Positions 51,351-60,630 of a DNA stretch of 64,000 nt are shown here, piece by piece; the stretch's first letter is position 1, and every line of letters starts with the position of its first letter. The position numbers were made by a program, and so were the translations under genes. The notes beneath the pieces are model-generated. The model was not told the origin of the DNA and searched no databases. It saw only the letters and a list, made by a program, of their open reading frames with translations. This stretch comes from Poriferisodalis sp965226645 (lineage in GTDB: Bacteria; Actinomycetota; Acidimicrobiia; Acidimicrobiales; Poriferisodalaceae): positions 682,001 to 746,000 of the forward strand of contig CBDDDL010000003.1 in the NCBI GenBank assembly GCA_965226645.1, written 5' to 3'.

Positions 51351-52595
51351 TCAGCGCCGCGGAAGGGGCGGCTGTGGGCCGAAGGTCTCGAGGGCGGCTC
51401 GGTCGACGTAGCGACTCACCTCGCGTTCGAACGGGTACGACAAGTGTGAGCCCTGATACCAGAGCATGTCGGGGCGATCCCAGTGCTCCCAGAGCGTCTT
51501 GACGTTGCCGGGACGGACCCATCGGTCCAGCAGGCCAGCGAAGATGTAACGCCGTTCGGCGGGGACCAAGCATGGGAGCGACAGCGGTGATACCACCGAG
51601 AGGATCTGCTGGTATGGCTCCCACGACAGCCCCCACTGTTCGTAGAACGGCGGCAACAGCGGCTCCACCTGCCGGCGCGTACCGCGCGCGAGGTCGCTCT
51701 CGGGAACACCGGCGATGACGGCGGCGAGATCGTCGTCGAGCGCAGCGGTCATCGCGGCCATGTAGCCGCCCAGCGAGATGCCGGAAATAGCGGTCCCGGG
51801 TGCCTCGTGCCGGTCGCGCACCCAGCTCAGCACTCGGCGGATGTCCCACGCTCCTTGGGCCACCGTGAACACGGTGTTCATCGCCCCGGCGTGGATGACC
51901 CGCGAGCCGCTCATGCCGATGGCGCGCGGACCGTGGAGGGGGAGCACGACAGCGATGACGTTGAGGCCCCAGCGTCGATGGAGGCGGTTAGCGTTGAGCA
52001 TCCACATGTCCATCTCGGGCTCGCCGGAGCGGTAGCCGTTGACCGCCACCACCCAAGGCCGAGGTTGATCCGAGTGCAGCAGCATCCAAGCATGCGCGGT
52101 ACGGACCGGCCGGTAGTCCATCCACCGATCGCGACCGGGTTCGTCGGGCCACGGCTCGAATTCGCTCGGGAACCGGACGTGCCAGAAGTCGGTGTCACCC
52201 GCTGAGGCAGCCCGGATGGTCACGCCGTCGTCGAGCGGCGGGGGAGTGCGGTGGTATGAAGCAGGATCCGTCAGCCAGTCACGCTCGGCGTAGAGACTGC
52301 GAGCGTCGGCCAGTTCGGAGCGCAGACGCTGACGGAACGAACCGTCGGGCACGCGCATGCGCGCTGTGGCCAGTTCGAACTGGATCGACCACTCGTCGAA
52401 CAGCCATTTCCATGCGGCCTGCGGCGTCTGTCGGACTGGCGGCAGGTCGGTCTCGTTGTGCCCGCGGACCCATGCGGCCGCCGAGCCGGCGGCGCGGTGC
52501 CCAGCGCGCAACGACACAGACGCCGGATGGCGGAACTGCCGGCGACGGGGCGCTCCTGAGTCAGTCGCACGTGCTTCGGCGGAGGCCTGGGTCAT
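51351..52595 (-). CDS. Alpha/beta-hydrolase family protein
   Basis: A 414-residue protein. The nucleophile elbow is AISGISLGGYMAAM; acid candidate Asp in IFAGLLDRWVRPGN; His in WYQGSHLSYPFERE. An N-terminal region of about 150 residues precedes the hydrolase core. No signal peptide. Substrate unknown; within a PHA locus it may be a depolymerase or esterase. It lies 39 nt after the MarR gene on the same strand, so the two are probably cotranscribed. Confidence 0.8.
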   Translation of the reverse strand: MTQASAEARATDSGAPRRRQFRHPASVSLRAGHRAAGSAAAWVRGHNETDLPPVRQTPQAAWKWLFDEWSIQFELATARMRVPDGSFRQRLRSELADARSLYAERDWLTDPASYHRTPPPLDDGVTIRAASAGDTDFWHVRFPSEFEPWPDEPGRDRWMDYRPVRTAHAWMLLHSDQPRPWVVAVNGYRSGEPEMDMWMLNANRLHRRWGLNVIAVVLPLHGPRAIGMSGSRVIHAGAMNTVFTVAQGAWDIRRVLSWVRDRHEAPGTAISGISLGGYMAAMTAALDDDLAAVIAGVPESDLARGTRRQVEPLLPPFYEQWGLSWEPYQQILSVVSPLSLPCLVPAERRYIFAGLLDRWVRPGNVKTLWEHWDRPDMLWYQGSHLSYPFEREVSRYVDRAALETFGPQPPLPRR

Positions 52596-52634
52596 GACGC
52601 GCTGTCCTGTGATCGTGCTGGGGCTGAAAGGGTT

Positions 52635-53243
52635 CTACAGGGCGCGTGCGTCGAGCCGCGCCAACGCGGCATCGGTCGAGACCAGCATGCGCTCGAGCAA
52701 GTCTGCAAGGACGGCACGCTCGCCCGTGTCGAACACCGTGAAGATCTCCTCGTAGATGCGATAAGCGCGATCCACGAAATACTGATGACGCGCAGTTCCA
52801 AGCTCGGTGAGCGCCACAAAAACCTCTCGATGGTCTCGCGCCGCACGCCTCTTGAACACCATACCCTCTGCCTCTAGCCGTGTAATGGCTCTCGTGACTG
52901 TGCTGGGCTCGACGTCCATGATGTCCGAGAGCGCCCGAATGGTGGCCGGACCGTGTCCGGCAACTGCGTCGAGCGCCCGGAACTGCCCTGGCTCGATTGA
53001 TTGAGATCCGCCTTGCAGGACGTGACGTCTGAGCCGTTCGACAGTGGGGCCCAAGCGGGCGGCACGCCACAGCGCGGCCACCTTTTGGTCGAGGTCCCAG
53101 TCGCTGCCCCAATCGGTTGCGGTCGGTTGCTGCGCGTCGCGGACGCGCGGCAGGCCCAGCGTGCGACGAACGGCTTCGCCGGAGGGCTGCACGGAGCCCT
53201 CCGAGACCTGCGGGACCTGCGGGTCCGCATCAGAAATATTCAT
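52635..53243 (-). CDS. MarR-family transcriptional regulator
   Basis: A 202-residue protein with a winged helix at about 90-165: IRALSDIMDVEPSTVTRAIT, then the wing RRAARDHREVFVALTELG. The first 80 residues are a poorly conserved extension. ATG 53243 is preferred to a GTG 15 nt earlier. It is divergent from phaE/phaC across a 250-bp region holding a perfect inverted repeat, a plausible operator for this protein. The effector may be an acyl-CoA or organic acid, unknown. Confidence 0.85.
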   Translation of the reverse strand: MNISDADPQVPQVSEGSVQPSGEAVRRTLGLPRVRDAQQPTATDWGSDWDLDQKVAALWRAARLGPTVERLRRHVLQGGSQSIEPGQFRALDAVAGHGPATIRALSDIMDVEPSTVTRAITRLEAEGMVFKRRAARDHREVFVALTELGTARHQYFVDRAYRIYEEIFTVFDTGERAVLADLLERMLVSTDAALARLDARAL

Positions 53244-53358
53244 GGACTGAATCAACACAATAGCTTGAATGCGGCATCCCCGCCGAAGGAGTCATTGCAG
53301 CATGTCACACATTTTGCATAGGTGAAACGGGTTTGTCACAAGCCTATAACCCAGATAT

Positions 53359-53380
53359 GATTGCATAGCGTCATGCAATC
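53359..53380. promoter_or_regulatory. Inverted-repeat operator candidate between marR and phaE
   Basis: GATTGCAT-N6-ATGCAATC is a perfect 8-bp inverted repeat. It lies just after a TATAAC -10-like box (53345-53350), where a bound repressor would block phaE-phaC transcription. Additional TTGCATAG (53313-53320) and ATTGCAGCATG (about 53294) copies lie nearer marR. Confidence 0.5.
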
Positions 53381-53495
53381 AGCTCTGCTGGTGGGACCAA
53401 GTGCCCAACTGCGAGACGACTGCATCGTCAGGCTGGCTGCCAGCCGCCGGCGCAATGGACACCAACCCCCACACCCCCTGCGGGAGGAATTGAAC

Positions 53496-53900
53496 ATGGC
53501 CAAGCAATGGCGCGAGACCTACAACCAATGGGAAAAGGCCATAGCGCCTGGCCTCGAGCAGATCACCGCCTCAGACGGATTCCGCGATCTGATGGCTACG
53601 AGCGCGAAATTCACCGCAGCGGTGACTTCGGAGTTCGAGCGTGCGAGCCGACGCTGGCTGCACTTCTGGAACCTGCCCGCCGCCACCGATGTGCGCAAGC
53701 TGCGCCAGCAGGTTGCGTCCATCGACCGCGAAGTCAAAGGCCTGCGGAACCTCGTCTTCGAAGTTGTCGCCGCCGAACCGGCACATGCGCCAAAGCCTGT
53801 CGTGATGGCCGAACCCGTATCGCCTGTTGCCGAGTCCGTCATGGCCAAGCCCGAACTGGCCGTTGTGGCGCCTGCAGCGGTGGCGGCTCAGACCGTCTGA
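53496..53900 (+). CDS. phaE: PHA synthase-associated subunit (PhaE-like)
   Basis: A 134-residue protein. RDLMATSAKFTAAVTSEFER and RWLHFWNLPAATDVRKLRQQ, then VASIDREVKGLRNLVFEV, form the helix pair and coiled coil seen at the end of PhaE subunits of class III synthases. The tail is Ala/Val/Pro-rich. It is much shorter than Allochromatium-type PhaE. ATG 53496 has GGGAGGAA upstream; longer starts overlap the operator region. It lies 70 nt before phaC, and the pair likely forms the synthase. Confidence 0.72.
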   Translation: MAKQWRETYNQWEKAIAPGLEQITASDGFRDLMATSAKFTAAVTSEFERASRRWLHFWNLPAATDVRKLRQQVASIDREVKGLRNLVFEVVAAEPAHAPKPVVMAEPVSPVAESVMAKPELAVVAPAAVAAQTV

Positions 53901-53970
53901 GCGACAGCCCAGCAGCCGCGTCCATCTGCAATACCCCCTGACACCCCCTCAACTTGCCGAAGGAGCAGAC

Positions 53971-55113
53971 ATGTCTGTATCTACCTTGATCAAGCCGATC
54001 CCCAAAGCCGCCGCGAGCGGCGAAGCGTCGACGACCCAGCCCGCAGCAATCAACCCGTTCGAACCATTCACCGAGATGTGGGAGACCGGCATGCGTCGCT
54101 GGTGGAACCTGACCCGCCACGTCATGGGCATCGACCGCGCCGGGGTCGGCCAGACACCTCGTGACGCCGTGTGGAGCAGCGGCAAGGCCGTCTTGTACCG
54201 CTACCGCAGCGACAATCGAACGGTCCGCCAGCCGATCCTGCTGGTGATGAGCCTCGTGAGCCGGGCATTCGTCTTGGACCTGCAACCGGGCAATAGCTAC
54301 GTCGAGCGCCTCCTCGAAGAGGGCTTCGACGTGTTCCTGCTGGACTGGGGCGTCCCCGACGAAGAGGATGCGGGCAACACGCTCGAGACCTACTGCGACG
54401 AGTACCTGCCCCAGGCCGTCGCCAGGACGAACGAGATCGGCGGCGACGAGGGCGTCACCGTGTTCGGCTACTGCTACGGCGGTCTGCTGGCGCTGCTGTA
54501 CGCCGCAGCTCACCCTGACGATCCGATCCACAACGTGGTCGTGATGGCTACGCCGGTGGACTTCACCAAGATGCCCCCCGCCATGTCCGGCGTCGGCAAT
54601 GGCGGCATCGACCCGCAGCACTTGCTCGATGAGACAGGAAACGTGCCGGCGGAGTCGGTGCGAGCCTCGTTCGCGCTGCTGACGCCCACGTCAGATCTCA
54701 ACACGATCATGGACTTCTGGGAGCATCTCGACGACGAGAAGTTCCTCAGCTCATACCAGGCCATGACGTCGTGGACGCGCAACCACATCCCGTTCCCGGG
54801 TGCAACGATGCTGCAGACCACGACGATGTTCAGCGAGAGCAACGGCTTCGTCAACGACGACCTGGTACTCGGCGGACGCCAGATCCACCTGTCCGACATC
54901 ACGGTGCCGTTCCTCAACGTCATCGCCGAGCGCGATCACATCGTGCCTCCCGACTCGACGGTCGGCCTCGACTCGTTGGTCGGCTCCAAAGACGCCACCG
55001 AGATGCGGCTGCCTGCTGGGCATGTCGGCCTGGTTGTGGGGAGCGGCGCACGCAAGCGCTCGATCCCGGCGATGGTCGGCTGGATGCTCGAACACAGCGA
55101 CGTCAAGGCGTAG
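53971..55113 (+). CDS. phaC: Class III poly(3-hydroxyalkanoate) synthase subunit PhaC
   Basis: A 380-residue alpha/beta-fold synthase. The lipase-box-like motif with catalytic Cys is VFGYCYGGLLALL (Cys168); Asp322 in IAERDHIVPPDST and His351 in LPAGHVGLVVGS complete the triad. VFLLDWGVPDEEDAG is conserved in PHA synthases. The length matches class III PhaC, which needs a small partner, supplied by the gene before it. AAGGAG precedes ATG 53971. It polymerises (R)-hydroxyacyl-CoA on storage granules. Confidence 0.94.
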   Translation: MSVSTLIKPIPKAAASGEASTTQPAAINPFEPFTEMWETGMRRWWNLTRHVMGIDRAGVGQTPRDAVWSSGKAVLYRYRSDNRTVRQPILLVMSLVSRAFVLDLQPGNSYVERLLEEGFDVFLLDWGVPDEEDAGNTLETYCDEYLPQAVARTNEIGGDEGVTVFGYCYGGLLALLYAAAHPDDPIHNVVVMATPVDFTKMPPAMSGVGNGGIDPQHLLDETGNVPAESVRASFALLTPTSDLNTIMDFWEHLDDEKFLSSYQAMTSWTRNHIPFPGATMLQTTTMFSESNGFVNDDLVLGGRQIHLSDITVPFLNVIAERDHIVPPDSTVGLDSLVGSKDATEMRLPAGHVGLVVGSGARKRSIPAMVGWMLEHSDVKA

Positions 55114-55122
55114 TCGGCGCCC

Positions 55123-56199
55123 GTGGCGGACAGCGCGGCTCCGACCGGTGCCCTGCGAGCGAGCTCACCCGACCGGTCTGCCGACCGTTCCGAGAGCGCT
55201 GCTCGCCCCTCGGGCCGTGCCGCTCGGCGCGCGCCAGGAGACGGTCGCATAGCACTGGTGATGGGCTCGGGTGGGATCGTCGGCGGCGCTTTTCATGCCG
55301 GAGTGCTCAAGGCGCTCGAGGACACCTGGGGCATCGATGCGCGCAGCGTCGATCTGATCGTGGGTACGTCGGCGGGTTCGATCTCTGGAGCGCTGGTCGC
55401 AGCCGGCCTGAGCCCCGGTGACTTGTTCCGACGAGAGACTCGCCAGCCGCTGAGTGCCGAAGGCGAGCGACTGCTCGGCGCAGCTCGGGCAAAGCGCGGC
55501 CCCAAGCGCGAGGCGGCGGCAAGTTTCGGAGCCCCGATGTCGCCGCAAGTCATGATGTTGGCGCTGACCTGGCCGGGGAGCGTCGCTGCGGGGACAGCGT
55601 TGGCATCGATGTTGCCGCGAGGCGCAATGCCCACCTCCCATGTAGCGGACGTCGTGGCTGGACTGTTCGGGGACACGTGGCCGACGGGCGTGGAACTGCG
55701 GATCCCAGTAGTCGACCTCGACTCTGGGCAGCGCGTCGTGTTTGACGCCGCGGGTCCGGCAACCCCGTCCCAGGCAGTTGCCGCGTCGTGTGCGGTGCCG
55801 GCAGTGTTCGAACCGGTCGAGATCGACGGTGCCTCCTACATCGACGCCGGTGTGCATTCGTCGGACAACCTCGACGTGCTGCGGGGTGAGGCGTACGACC
55901 TCGTGGTAGTCAGCTCGCCGATGGGCATTGCCGAACTGCCACGGTTCGGATGGCCGTGGGCGATGCCGCTCACGGCCGCAACCACATGGGGCTGGAGCGC
56001 GCTTCGGTCCATGAGCAGTGCGGCCACCCAGTGCGAGCGGTCGAGCCTCACCGAATGCGATCGAGTGGACATCGTCATGCCGGCCGCAGCTGATCTTGAC
56101 GCTATGGGAAACAACCTGCTCGACCCGCAGCGGCGGCCTGCAGTCGCGCTGCAGGCCTACGCCACAGCAAGTGACCAATTCGCTGCGCATCCGCTGTAG
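55123..56199 (+). CDS. Patatin-like phospholipase
   Basis: A 358-residue protein. The oxyanion loop is VMGSGGIVGGAFHAGVLKAL, the nucleophile Ser in LIVGTSAGSISGAL, the catalytic Asp in YIDAGVHSSDN (DAG for DGG). The first 40 residues are a disordered Ser/Arg/Ala stretch. It starts with GTG 9 nt after phaC and is probably in the same operon. Patatins act on acyl lipids; a role in granule lipid or polymer turnover is inference. Confidence 0.88.
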   Translation: MADSAAPTGALRASSPDRSADRSESAARPSGRAARRAPGDGRIALVMGSGGIVGGAFHAGVLKALEDTWGIDARSVDLIVGTSAGSISGALVAAGLSPGDLFRRETRQPLSAEGERLLGAARAKRGPKREAAASFGAPMSPQVMMLALTWPGSVAAGTALASMLPRGAMPTSHVADVVAGLFGDTWPTGVELRIPVVDLDSGQRVVFDAAGPATPSQAVAASCAVPAVFEPVEIDGASYIDAGVHSSDNLDVLRGEAYDLVVVSSPMGIAELPRFGWPWAMPLTAATTWGWSALRSMSSAATQCERSSLTECDRVDIVMPAAADLDAMGNNLLDPQRRPAVALQAYATASDQFAAHPL

Positions 56200-56273
56200 G
56201 CCCCACCGAGATCGCCGGGCGGTAGTGATGGCGCCTGCGGGCACCTTCCGCAAGCCGAACCTAGAGTCGCGGC

Positions 56274-57896
56274 GTGCCTGCTCACAGTTCTCATGCCGCG
56301 GCGCCAGCCGGTGCCGATCGACCGCCGCTGACTGACGGCTTGTCCGCGTTCGTCAAGCGCGACTGTCCGACGTGTTGCGATGTCGAGCCGGTGCTCGCGC
56401 AGCTTGCCGACCATGCTGCCCGCTCGGGATCGCGTCTGACCGTCTACACCCAGGACGACCCGGCCTTCCCGGCCGGCGTCTCCGGAACGGCTGCGGACGT
56501 CATTCACGACGACGATCTGGCCGTTTCGTGGCATCACGACATCGACACGGTGCCCACGCTCGTTGCCGTCGCCGATGGTCGCGAGATGGCCCGCACGGTC
56601 GGCTGGGACCGGCGCAGCTGGGAGGCGCTCAGCGGGGCCGATGAACTGGGTCCAGGTCTGACCGAAATGCGGCCCGGGTGTGGTTCTTTGTCGGTCGATC
56701 CGCTGTTGGCGGACGAGCTGGCGCTGCGCTTCGGCGCCACGTCGTTCGCGAGCCGTCGCGTCGAGTTCGCGTCTGCTGAGGATCCCGTCGAAGCCGCGTA
56801 CGACCGCGGGTGGTCCGACGGGCTGCCCGTCGTGCCTCCCACCGAGGCGCGGGTCGCCGCGATGCTGTCAGGAACGACCCGAGCGCCGGACGAGATCGTT
56901 GCGATCGTGCCGCCGGCGCTCGAGGAGTGCACGGTCGAGAAGGTGGCGGTGAACGCTGTCATGGCCGGGTGTCGCCCTGAGTATCTGCCGGTGGTGCTGG
57001 CGGCTGTCGAGGCGGCGTGCACCGACACGTTCAACATGCACGGGCTGCTGTGCACGCTGTGGTTCTCGGGCCCCATTGTGATCGTGAACGGCCCGATCCG
57101 GCGTCGCATCGGCATGAACACCGACAAGAACGCGCTCGGTCAGGGCAACCGCGCCAACTCCACGATCGGACGAGCGCTGCAGCTGGTGATCCGCAACGTT
57201 GGCGGCGGCAAACCCGGCATCGGGGGTATCGACCGCTCTGCGCTCGGGTCGCCGTCGAAGGTGGGCTGGTGCTTCGCCGAGGACGAGGAACGACTGCCCG
57301 ATGGTTGGCCGCCGCTCTCGGTAAGCCGTGGCTTTGAGCCGGGCCAGGACACCGTGACGTTGTTTGCCGGGCACGGCCCAATCGGCTGCATCGACCAGAT
57401 CTCCCGGACGCCCGGCTCGCTCATCCGCACGATTGCTCAGCAGCTCATGTGCGTCGGCAATCGCAAGCTGCTAAGTGAGGCGATGCTGGTGATGACGCCC
57501 GAACACATGGCGACGTTCGGCGACGCGGGCTGGACGCGGCAGCGCTTCTACGAGGAACTCGATCCATTGTTGGCGATGGATCTCGACTTCGCCATTCGAG
57601 GTGCCGGCGGCATCGAAGAGGGTCTGCCTGAATCTCTCGTGCAGCGTTTGCAGGGCACCACGCGGGTCCGCCCGGCAGGCCCCGACGAGGCCCGAGGCGC
57701 CGACGACGGCGACGATCACGGACTCGTGTTCGGATCTACCGAAGGGTCGGCGGGCGGAAGCTTGCGCAAGCTTCCGCCATGGTCGCCGATGGTCGTGACC
57801 GCAGGCGGGGGAGCGGGAGGCTTCAGCGCCATCATCGAGGGATGGGTGCCAGGCGCGAAGGGCAGCACGCCGATCACCCACCCGATCCGCCCGTAG
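56274..57896 (+). CDS. Thioredoxin-fold domain fused to a conserved domain of unknown function
   Basis: A 540-residue protein. Residues 20-125 form a thioredoxin-like domain: KRDCPTCCDVEPVLAQ (Cys31, Cys34, adjacent Cys35), and the cis-Pro loop IDTVPTLVAVADG. A linker RPGCGSLSVDP leads to a conserved C-terminal region: YDRGWSDGLPVVPPTEARV, EKVAVNAVMAGCRPEYLPVV, FNMHGLLCTLWFSGPIVIVN and NVGGGKPGIGGIDRSALGSP. I recall this C-terminal family from bacterial genomes as uncharacterised, sometimes beside UGSC-type redox genes, but cannot confirm that here. A thiol-dependent reaction is likely; the substrate is unknown. Confidence 0.7.
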   Translation: MPAHSSHAAAPAGADRPPLTDGLSAFVKRDCPTCCDVEPVLAQLADHAARSGSRLTVYTQDDPAFPAGVSGTAADVIHDDDLAVSWHHDIDTVPTLVAVADGREMARTVGWDRRSWEALSGADELGPGLTEMRPGCGSLSVDPLLADELALRFGATSFASRRVEFASAEDPVEAAYDRGWSDGLPVVPPTEARVAAMLSGTTRAPDEIVAIVPPALEECTVEKVAVNAVMAGCRPEYLPVVLAAVEAACTDTFNMHGLLCTLWFSGPIVIVNGPIRRRIGMNTDKNALGQGNRANSTIGRALQLVIRNVGGGKPGIGGIDRSALGSPSKVGWCFAEDEERLPDGWPPLSVSRGFEPGQDTVTLFAGHGPIGCIDQISRTPGSLIRTIAQQLMCVGNRKLLSEAMLVMTPEHMATFGDAGWTRQRFYEELDPLLAMDLDFAIRGAGGIEEGLPESLVQRLQGTTRVRPAGPDEARGADDGDDHGLVFGSTEGSAGGSLRKLPPWSPMVVTAGGGAGGFSAIIEGWVPGAKGSTPITHPIRP

Positions 57897-57941
57897 GCGC
57901 CCGCCCGCATACGGAGCGGGCGCCGTGCCCCGGTAACCTCG

Positions 57942-58178
57942 GTGCCCGTGATGACGTGGATTGTGGGTGGGATTCACCTACTGTCGGCCTTCGGCCTGAT
58001 CGGGCTCGTGCTGTTGCACAGCGGCCGCGGCGGGGGAGTGTCGGACATGTTCGGCGGCGGCGTCGGCGCTACTGCGGCAGCCTCGACGGTCGCAGAGAAG
58101 AACCTGAGCCGCGTCACCGTCGGAGTCGCCGTGTCGTTCGGCTTCACCACGCTGATCCTGGGTCTACTGCTCGCCTAA
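57942..58178 (+). CDS. secG: Preprotein translocase subunit SecG
   Basis: A 78-residue protein with two membrane helices (about 5-22 and 55-76). Between them is the SecG hallmark LLHSGRGGGVSDMFGGG. It supports SecYE in protein export. GTG 57942 or ATG 57951 could start it. The 3' end overlaps the convergent amidohydrolase gene by 15 nt. Confidence 0.93.
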   Translation: MPVMTWIVGGIHLLSAFGLIGLVLLHSGRGGGVSDMFGGGVGATAAASTVAEKNLSRVTVGVAVSFGFTTLILGLLLA

Positions 58179-59636
58179 CGGCGACGAGCTTGCTGCTCGC
58201 CTGATCGCCCGGCCGGGCCGTGCACCGGTACTGGTGCCGTCCCGCCAGACCGCCCTGCCATTGACCACGACGAGTTCGATTCCGTGCGCCGGCTGCTTTG
58301 GTTGTTCGAAGGTGGCGGTGTCGATCACGGTTGCCGGGTCAAAGAGCACGAGATCGGCCATCGCACCGGTTTCCAGCACGCCTCGTTCCGCCAGACCGAA
58401 ACGTTGGGCCGGCAGCCCAGTCATCTTGTGCACTGCTTCTTCCAGAGAGAACAGGCCCTGCTCGCGCGCATAGTGGCCGAGCACTCGCGGGAAGGTGCCC
58501 CACAGGCGTGGGTGGGGGAATTCGTCGTGCGGCAGGCCGTCGGAGCCGATCATGGTGCCCGGGTACGCCAGGATGCGGCGCACGTCCGCCTCGTCCATCA
58601 TGAAGAAGATCCCGCCGGCGGGCAGCAAGGCGTCCACTGCGGCTTCTGGGTCGAGACCCATCTCGGCTGCGATCTCGGCAAGGTTCCGCCCAGCCGCCGC
58701 GGGCTGCGCCTTGGACCACGTCACCAGCACCTTGCTGGCGTCCGCCAGCTTGGTTGAGCCCAAGGTGGTCGAGCTGGCGATGTAGGGGTAGGCGTCGAGA
58801 CCGATTTCTTGGCGCTGGCGTGCCGCTTCGATCAGCGCCAGGGTCTCGGTTGAACGGCCGTGGTTGGCCTGCCCGGAGCACTTGTGATGTGAGATCACCA
58901 CCGGAACACTTGCTTCGCGGCCGATGGTGAAGGTTTCTTCCAACGACTCGCTGACACGGTCGGCTTCGTCTCGCATGTGGGTCGTGTGGATGCCGCCCGC
59001 TGCCTGGACCGCTCTGGCCAGCTCGATGATCTCGGAAGTCGGCGCGGCTGCGGCCGGGGCATAGTAGAGACCCGTCGACAGGCCGATGGCACCGGCCTCC
59101 AGTGCTCCTTCCAGCCGGCCGCGCATGGCCTTGATCTCGCCGCCGGTCGCCGGGCGGTCCAGCGTGTCCATGGCCTCGACCCGCAGGGAGGCGTGGCCGA
59201 CCAGGCAAAGTGAGTTGACAGCCGCCGGGTCACGGTCAAGAGCAGCGAGGTAGTCGCCGAAGTCCGCGAAGAACCCTTCACCGTCTTCGCAGACGAGATC
59301 GAGCGGTGCCGGCGGCCGTCCGGTGGTCCGCAGCGGCGCCAAGCTGACCCCGCAGTTGCCGGTGATGACCGTGGTGACGCCCTGGCTGACCTTGGGTGTC
59401 ATGAGGGGATCGACCAGCAGGGCACGGTCATCGTGGGTGTGCACGTCGATGAAGCCGGGTGACACCGCCTTGCCGCCCGCCTGGATCTCCACAGCGCCCT
59501 CGGCGTGGCCGAGATCGCCCAGCCCGACGATCCTGTCATCGGCAACGGCGATGTCGCCATGGGTCGACGGAGCGCCGGTTCCGTCGATCAAGCGGGCGTC
59601 GCGGATGATCAAGTCCGCTTTGTCGATCTCTGCCAT
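58164..59636 (-). CDS. N-acyl-D-amino-acid deacylase-like amidohydrolase
   Basis: A 490-residue metal-dependent hydrolase. The strand-1 metal motif is SPGFIDVHTHDDRALL; later ligands lie in GIHTTHMRDEAD and VPVVISHHKCSGQAN; the catalytic Asp is in MIGSDGLPHDEFPHPR. ADLIIRDARLIDGTG opens the protein. It belongs to the D-aminoacylase group that removes acyl groups from D-amino acids; the exact substrate is unknown. ATG 59636 has GAAAGGG upstream. It is divergent from the LLM gene. Confidence 0.87.
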   Translation of the reverse strand: MAEIDKADLIIRDARLIDGTGAPSTHGDIAVADDRIVGLGDLGHAEGAVEIQAGGKAVSPGFIDVHTHDDRALLVDPLMTPKVSQGVTTVITGNCGVSLAPLRTTGRPPAPLDLVCEDGEGFFADFGDYLAALDRDPAAVNSLCLVGHASLRVEAMDTLDRPATGGEIKAMRGRLEGALEAGAIGLSTGLYYAPAAAAPTSEIIELARAVQAAGGIHTTHMRDEADRVSESLEETFTIGREASVPVVISHHKCSGQANHGRSTETLALIEAARQRQEIGLDAYPYIASSTTLGSTKLADASKVLVTWSKAQPAAAGRNLAEIAAEMGLDPEAAVDALLPAGGIFFMMDEADVRRILAYPGTMIGSDGLPHDEFPHPRLWGTFPRVLGHYAREQGLFSLEEAVHKMTGLPAQRFGLAERGVLETGAMADLVLFDPATVIDTATFEQPKQPAHGIELVVVNGRAVWRDGTSTGARPGRAIRRAASSSPLGEQ

Positions 59637-59710
59637 GAGCCCTTTCCCAACCAAGTCAAGGTCGCGAGTTCACCACGTATCGTTCGGGTCGTCTGCGACA
59701 AGGAGCCCTG

Positions 59711-60550
59711 ATGGGACGTCACGCAATCAAGACCCCGCCGCATCACGCCACGTGGCCCGAGTATCTCGCAATCTGGCAGGCCGCCGACGAGATCGAGGTC
59801 TTCGAGTCGGCGTGGAGCTGGGACCACTTCTATCCGTTGGCGCCCCCGTACGACGGGCCCAACCTGGAGGGCTGGACGATGCTGGCGGGGCTGGCGCAGG
59901 CCACGACGCGGATCCGTCTCGGCGCCATGGTCAACGGCATGCATCACCGCCATCCGGCGGTAACCGCCAACATGGCCGCCACGCTTGATCACATCTCGAA
60001 TGGTCGCTTCGAGCTGGGGATGGGTGCTGGCTGGAACTTCATGGAGAGCGACGCCTACGGCATCGATCTCGGCCCGCTGAGGGACCGTTCTGACCGGCTC
60101 GAAGAGGGCATGGAGGTCATCGTCAAGCTACTGACCGAGACCACGACTACGCACAAGGGGCGCTTCTTCGAGCTCACCGACGCGAGGTGCGAACCGAAGC
60201 CGATCCAGGCGCGCATCCCGATCGTCATCGGCGGGCAGGGCAGGGTGCGGACATTGCGCACCGCAGCGAAGTACGCAGACCAGTGGGACATGACCTTCCC
60301 GGCCGATGTCGCAGCGTGGCAGGAGCTGGACGAGATTCTGCGGGCGCACTGCGAACGCGTGGGCCGTGACGAGGCCGAGATCGACCGGTCGATTCACCTC
60401 GGCTTCGAGACCGACGGCGACGTCGACAAGGCCGTGGCAGGGGCGCAGGACTTCTTCGACGCCGGGGTCGACATCGTCGTGTGGTCGTGGCGAGGCGAGC
60501 TCAATCCGGTGAGTCTCGATGCCCTGGCAACGGCCATCGACGAGGTCTGA
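59711..60550 (+). CDS. LLM-class F420-dependent oxidoreductase
   Basis: A 279-residue bacterial-luciferase-fold TIM barrel. ESAWSWDHFYPL, RIRLGAMVNGMHHRHPAVTA, GRFELGMGAGWNFMESDAYG and IPIVIGGQGRVRTLRTAAKY are typical of F420-binding members. Substrate unknown. AAGGAG lies 5 nt before the ATG. It is followed by tRNA-Leu. Confidence 0.88.
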   Translation: MGRHAIKTPPHHATWPEYLAIWQAADEIEVFESAWSWDHFYPLAPPYDGPNLEGWTMLAGLAQATTRIRLGAMVNGMHHRHPAVTANMAATLDHISNGRFELGMGAGWNFMESDAYGIDLGPLRDRSDRLEEGMEVIVKLLTETTTTHKGRFFELTDARCEPKPIQARIPIVIGGQGRVRTLRTAAKYADQWDMTFPADVAAWQELDEILRAHCERVGRDEAEIDRSIHLGFETDGDVDKAVAGAQDFFDAGVDIVVWSWRGELNPVSLDALATAIDEV

Positions 60551-60630
60551 GCACCATCGAACAATCGAGACAGCAGCGCTATGCTGACGCGCCCCCAAAT
60601 CCCTGCACATGCAGCGTTTGCGGGCGTCCA

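Noticed and set aside
56274..57896. Selenoprotein reading of the thioredoxin fusion
   Set aside because: All redox positions are coded by TGC/TGT cysteine codons and there is no in-frame TGA before the end.
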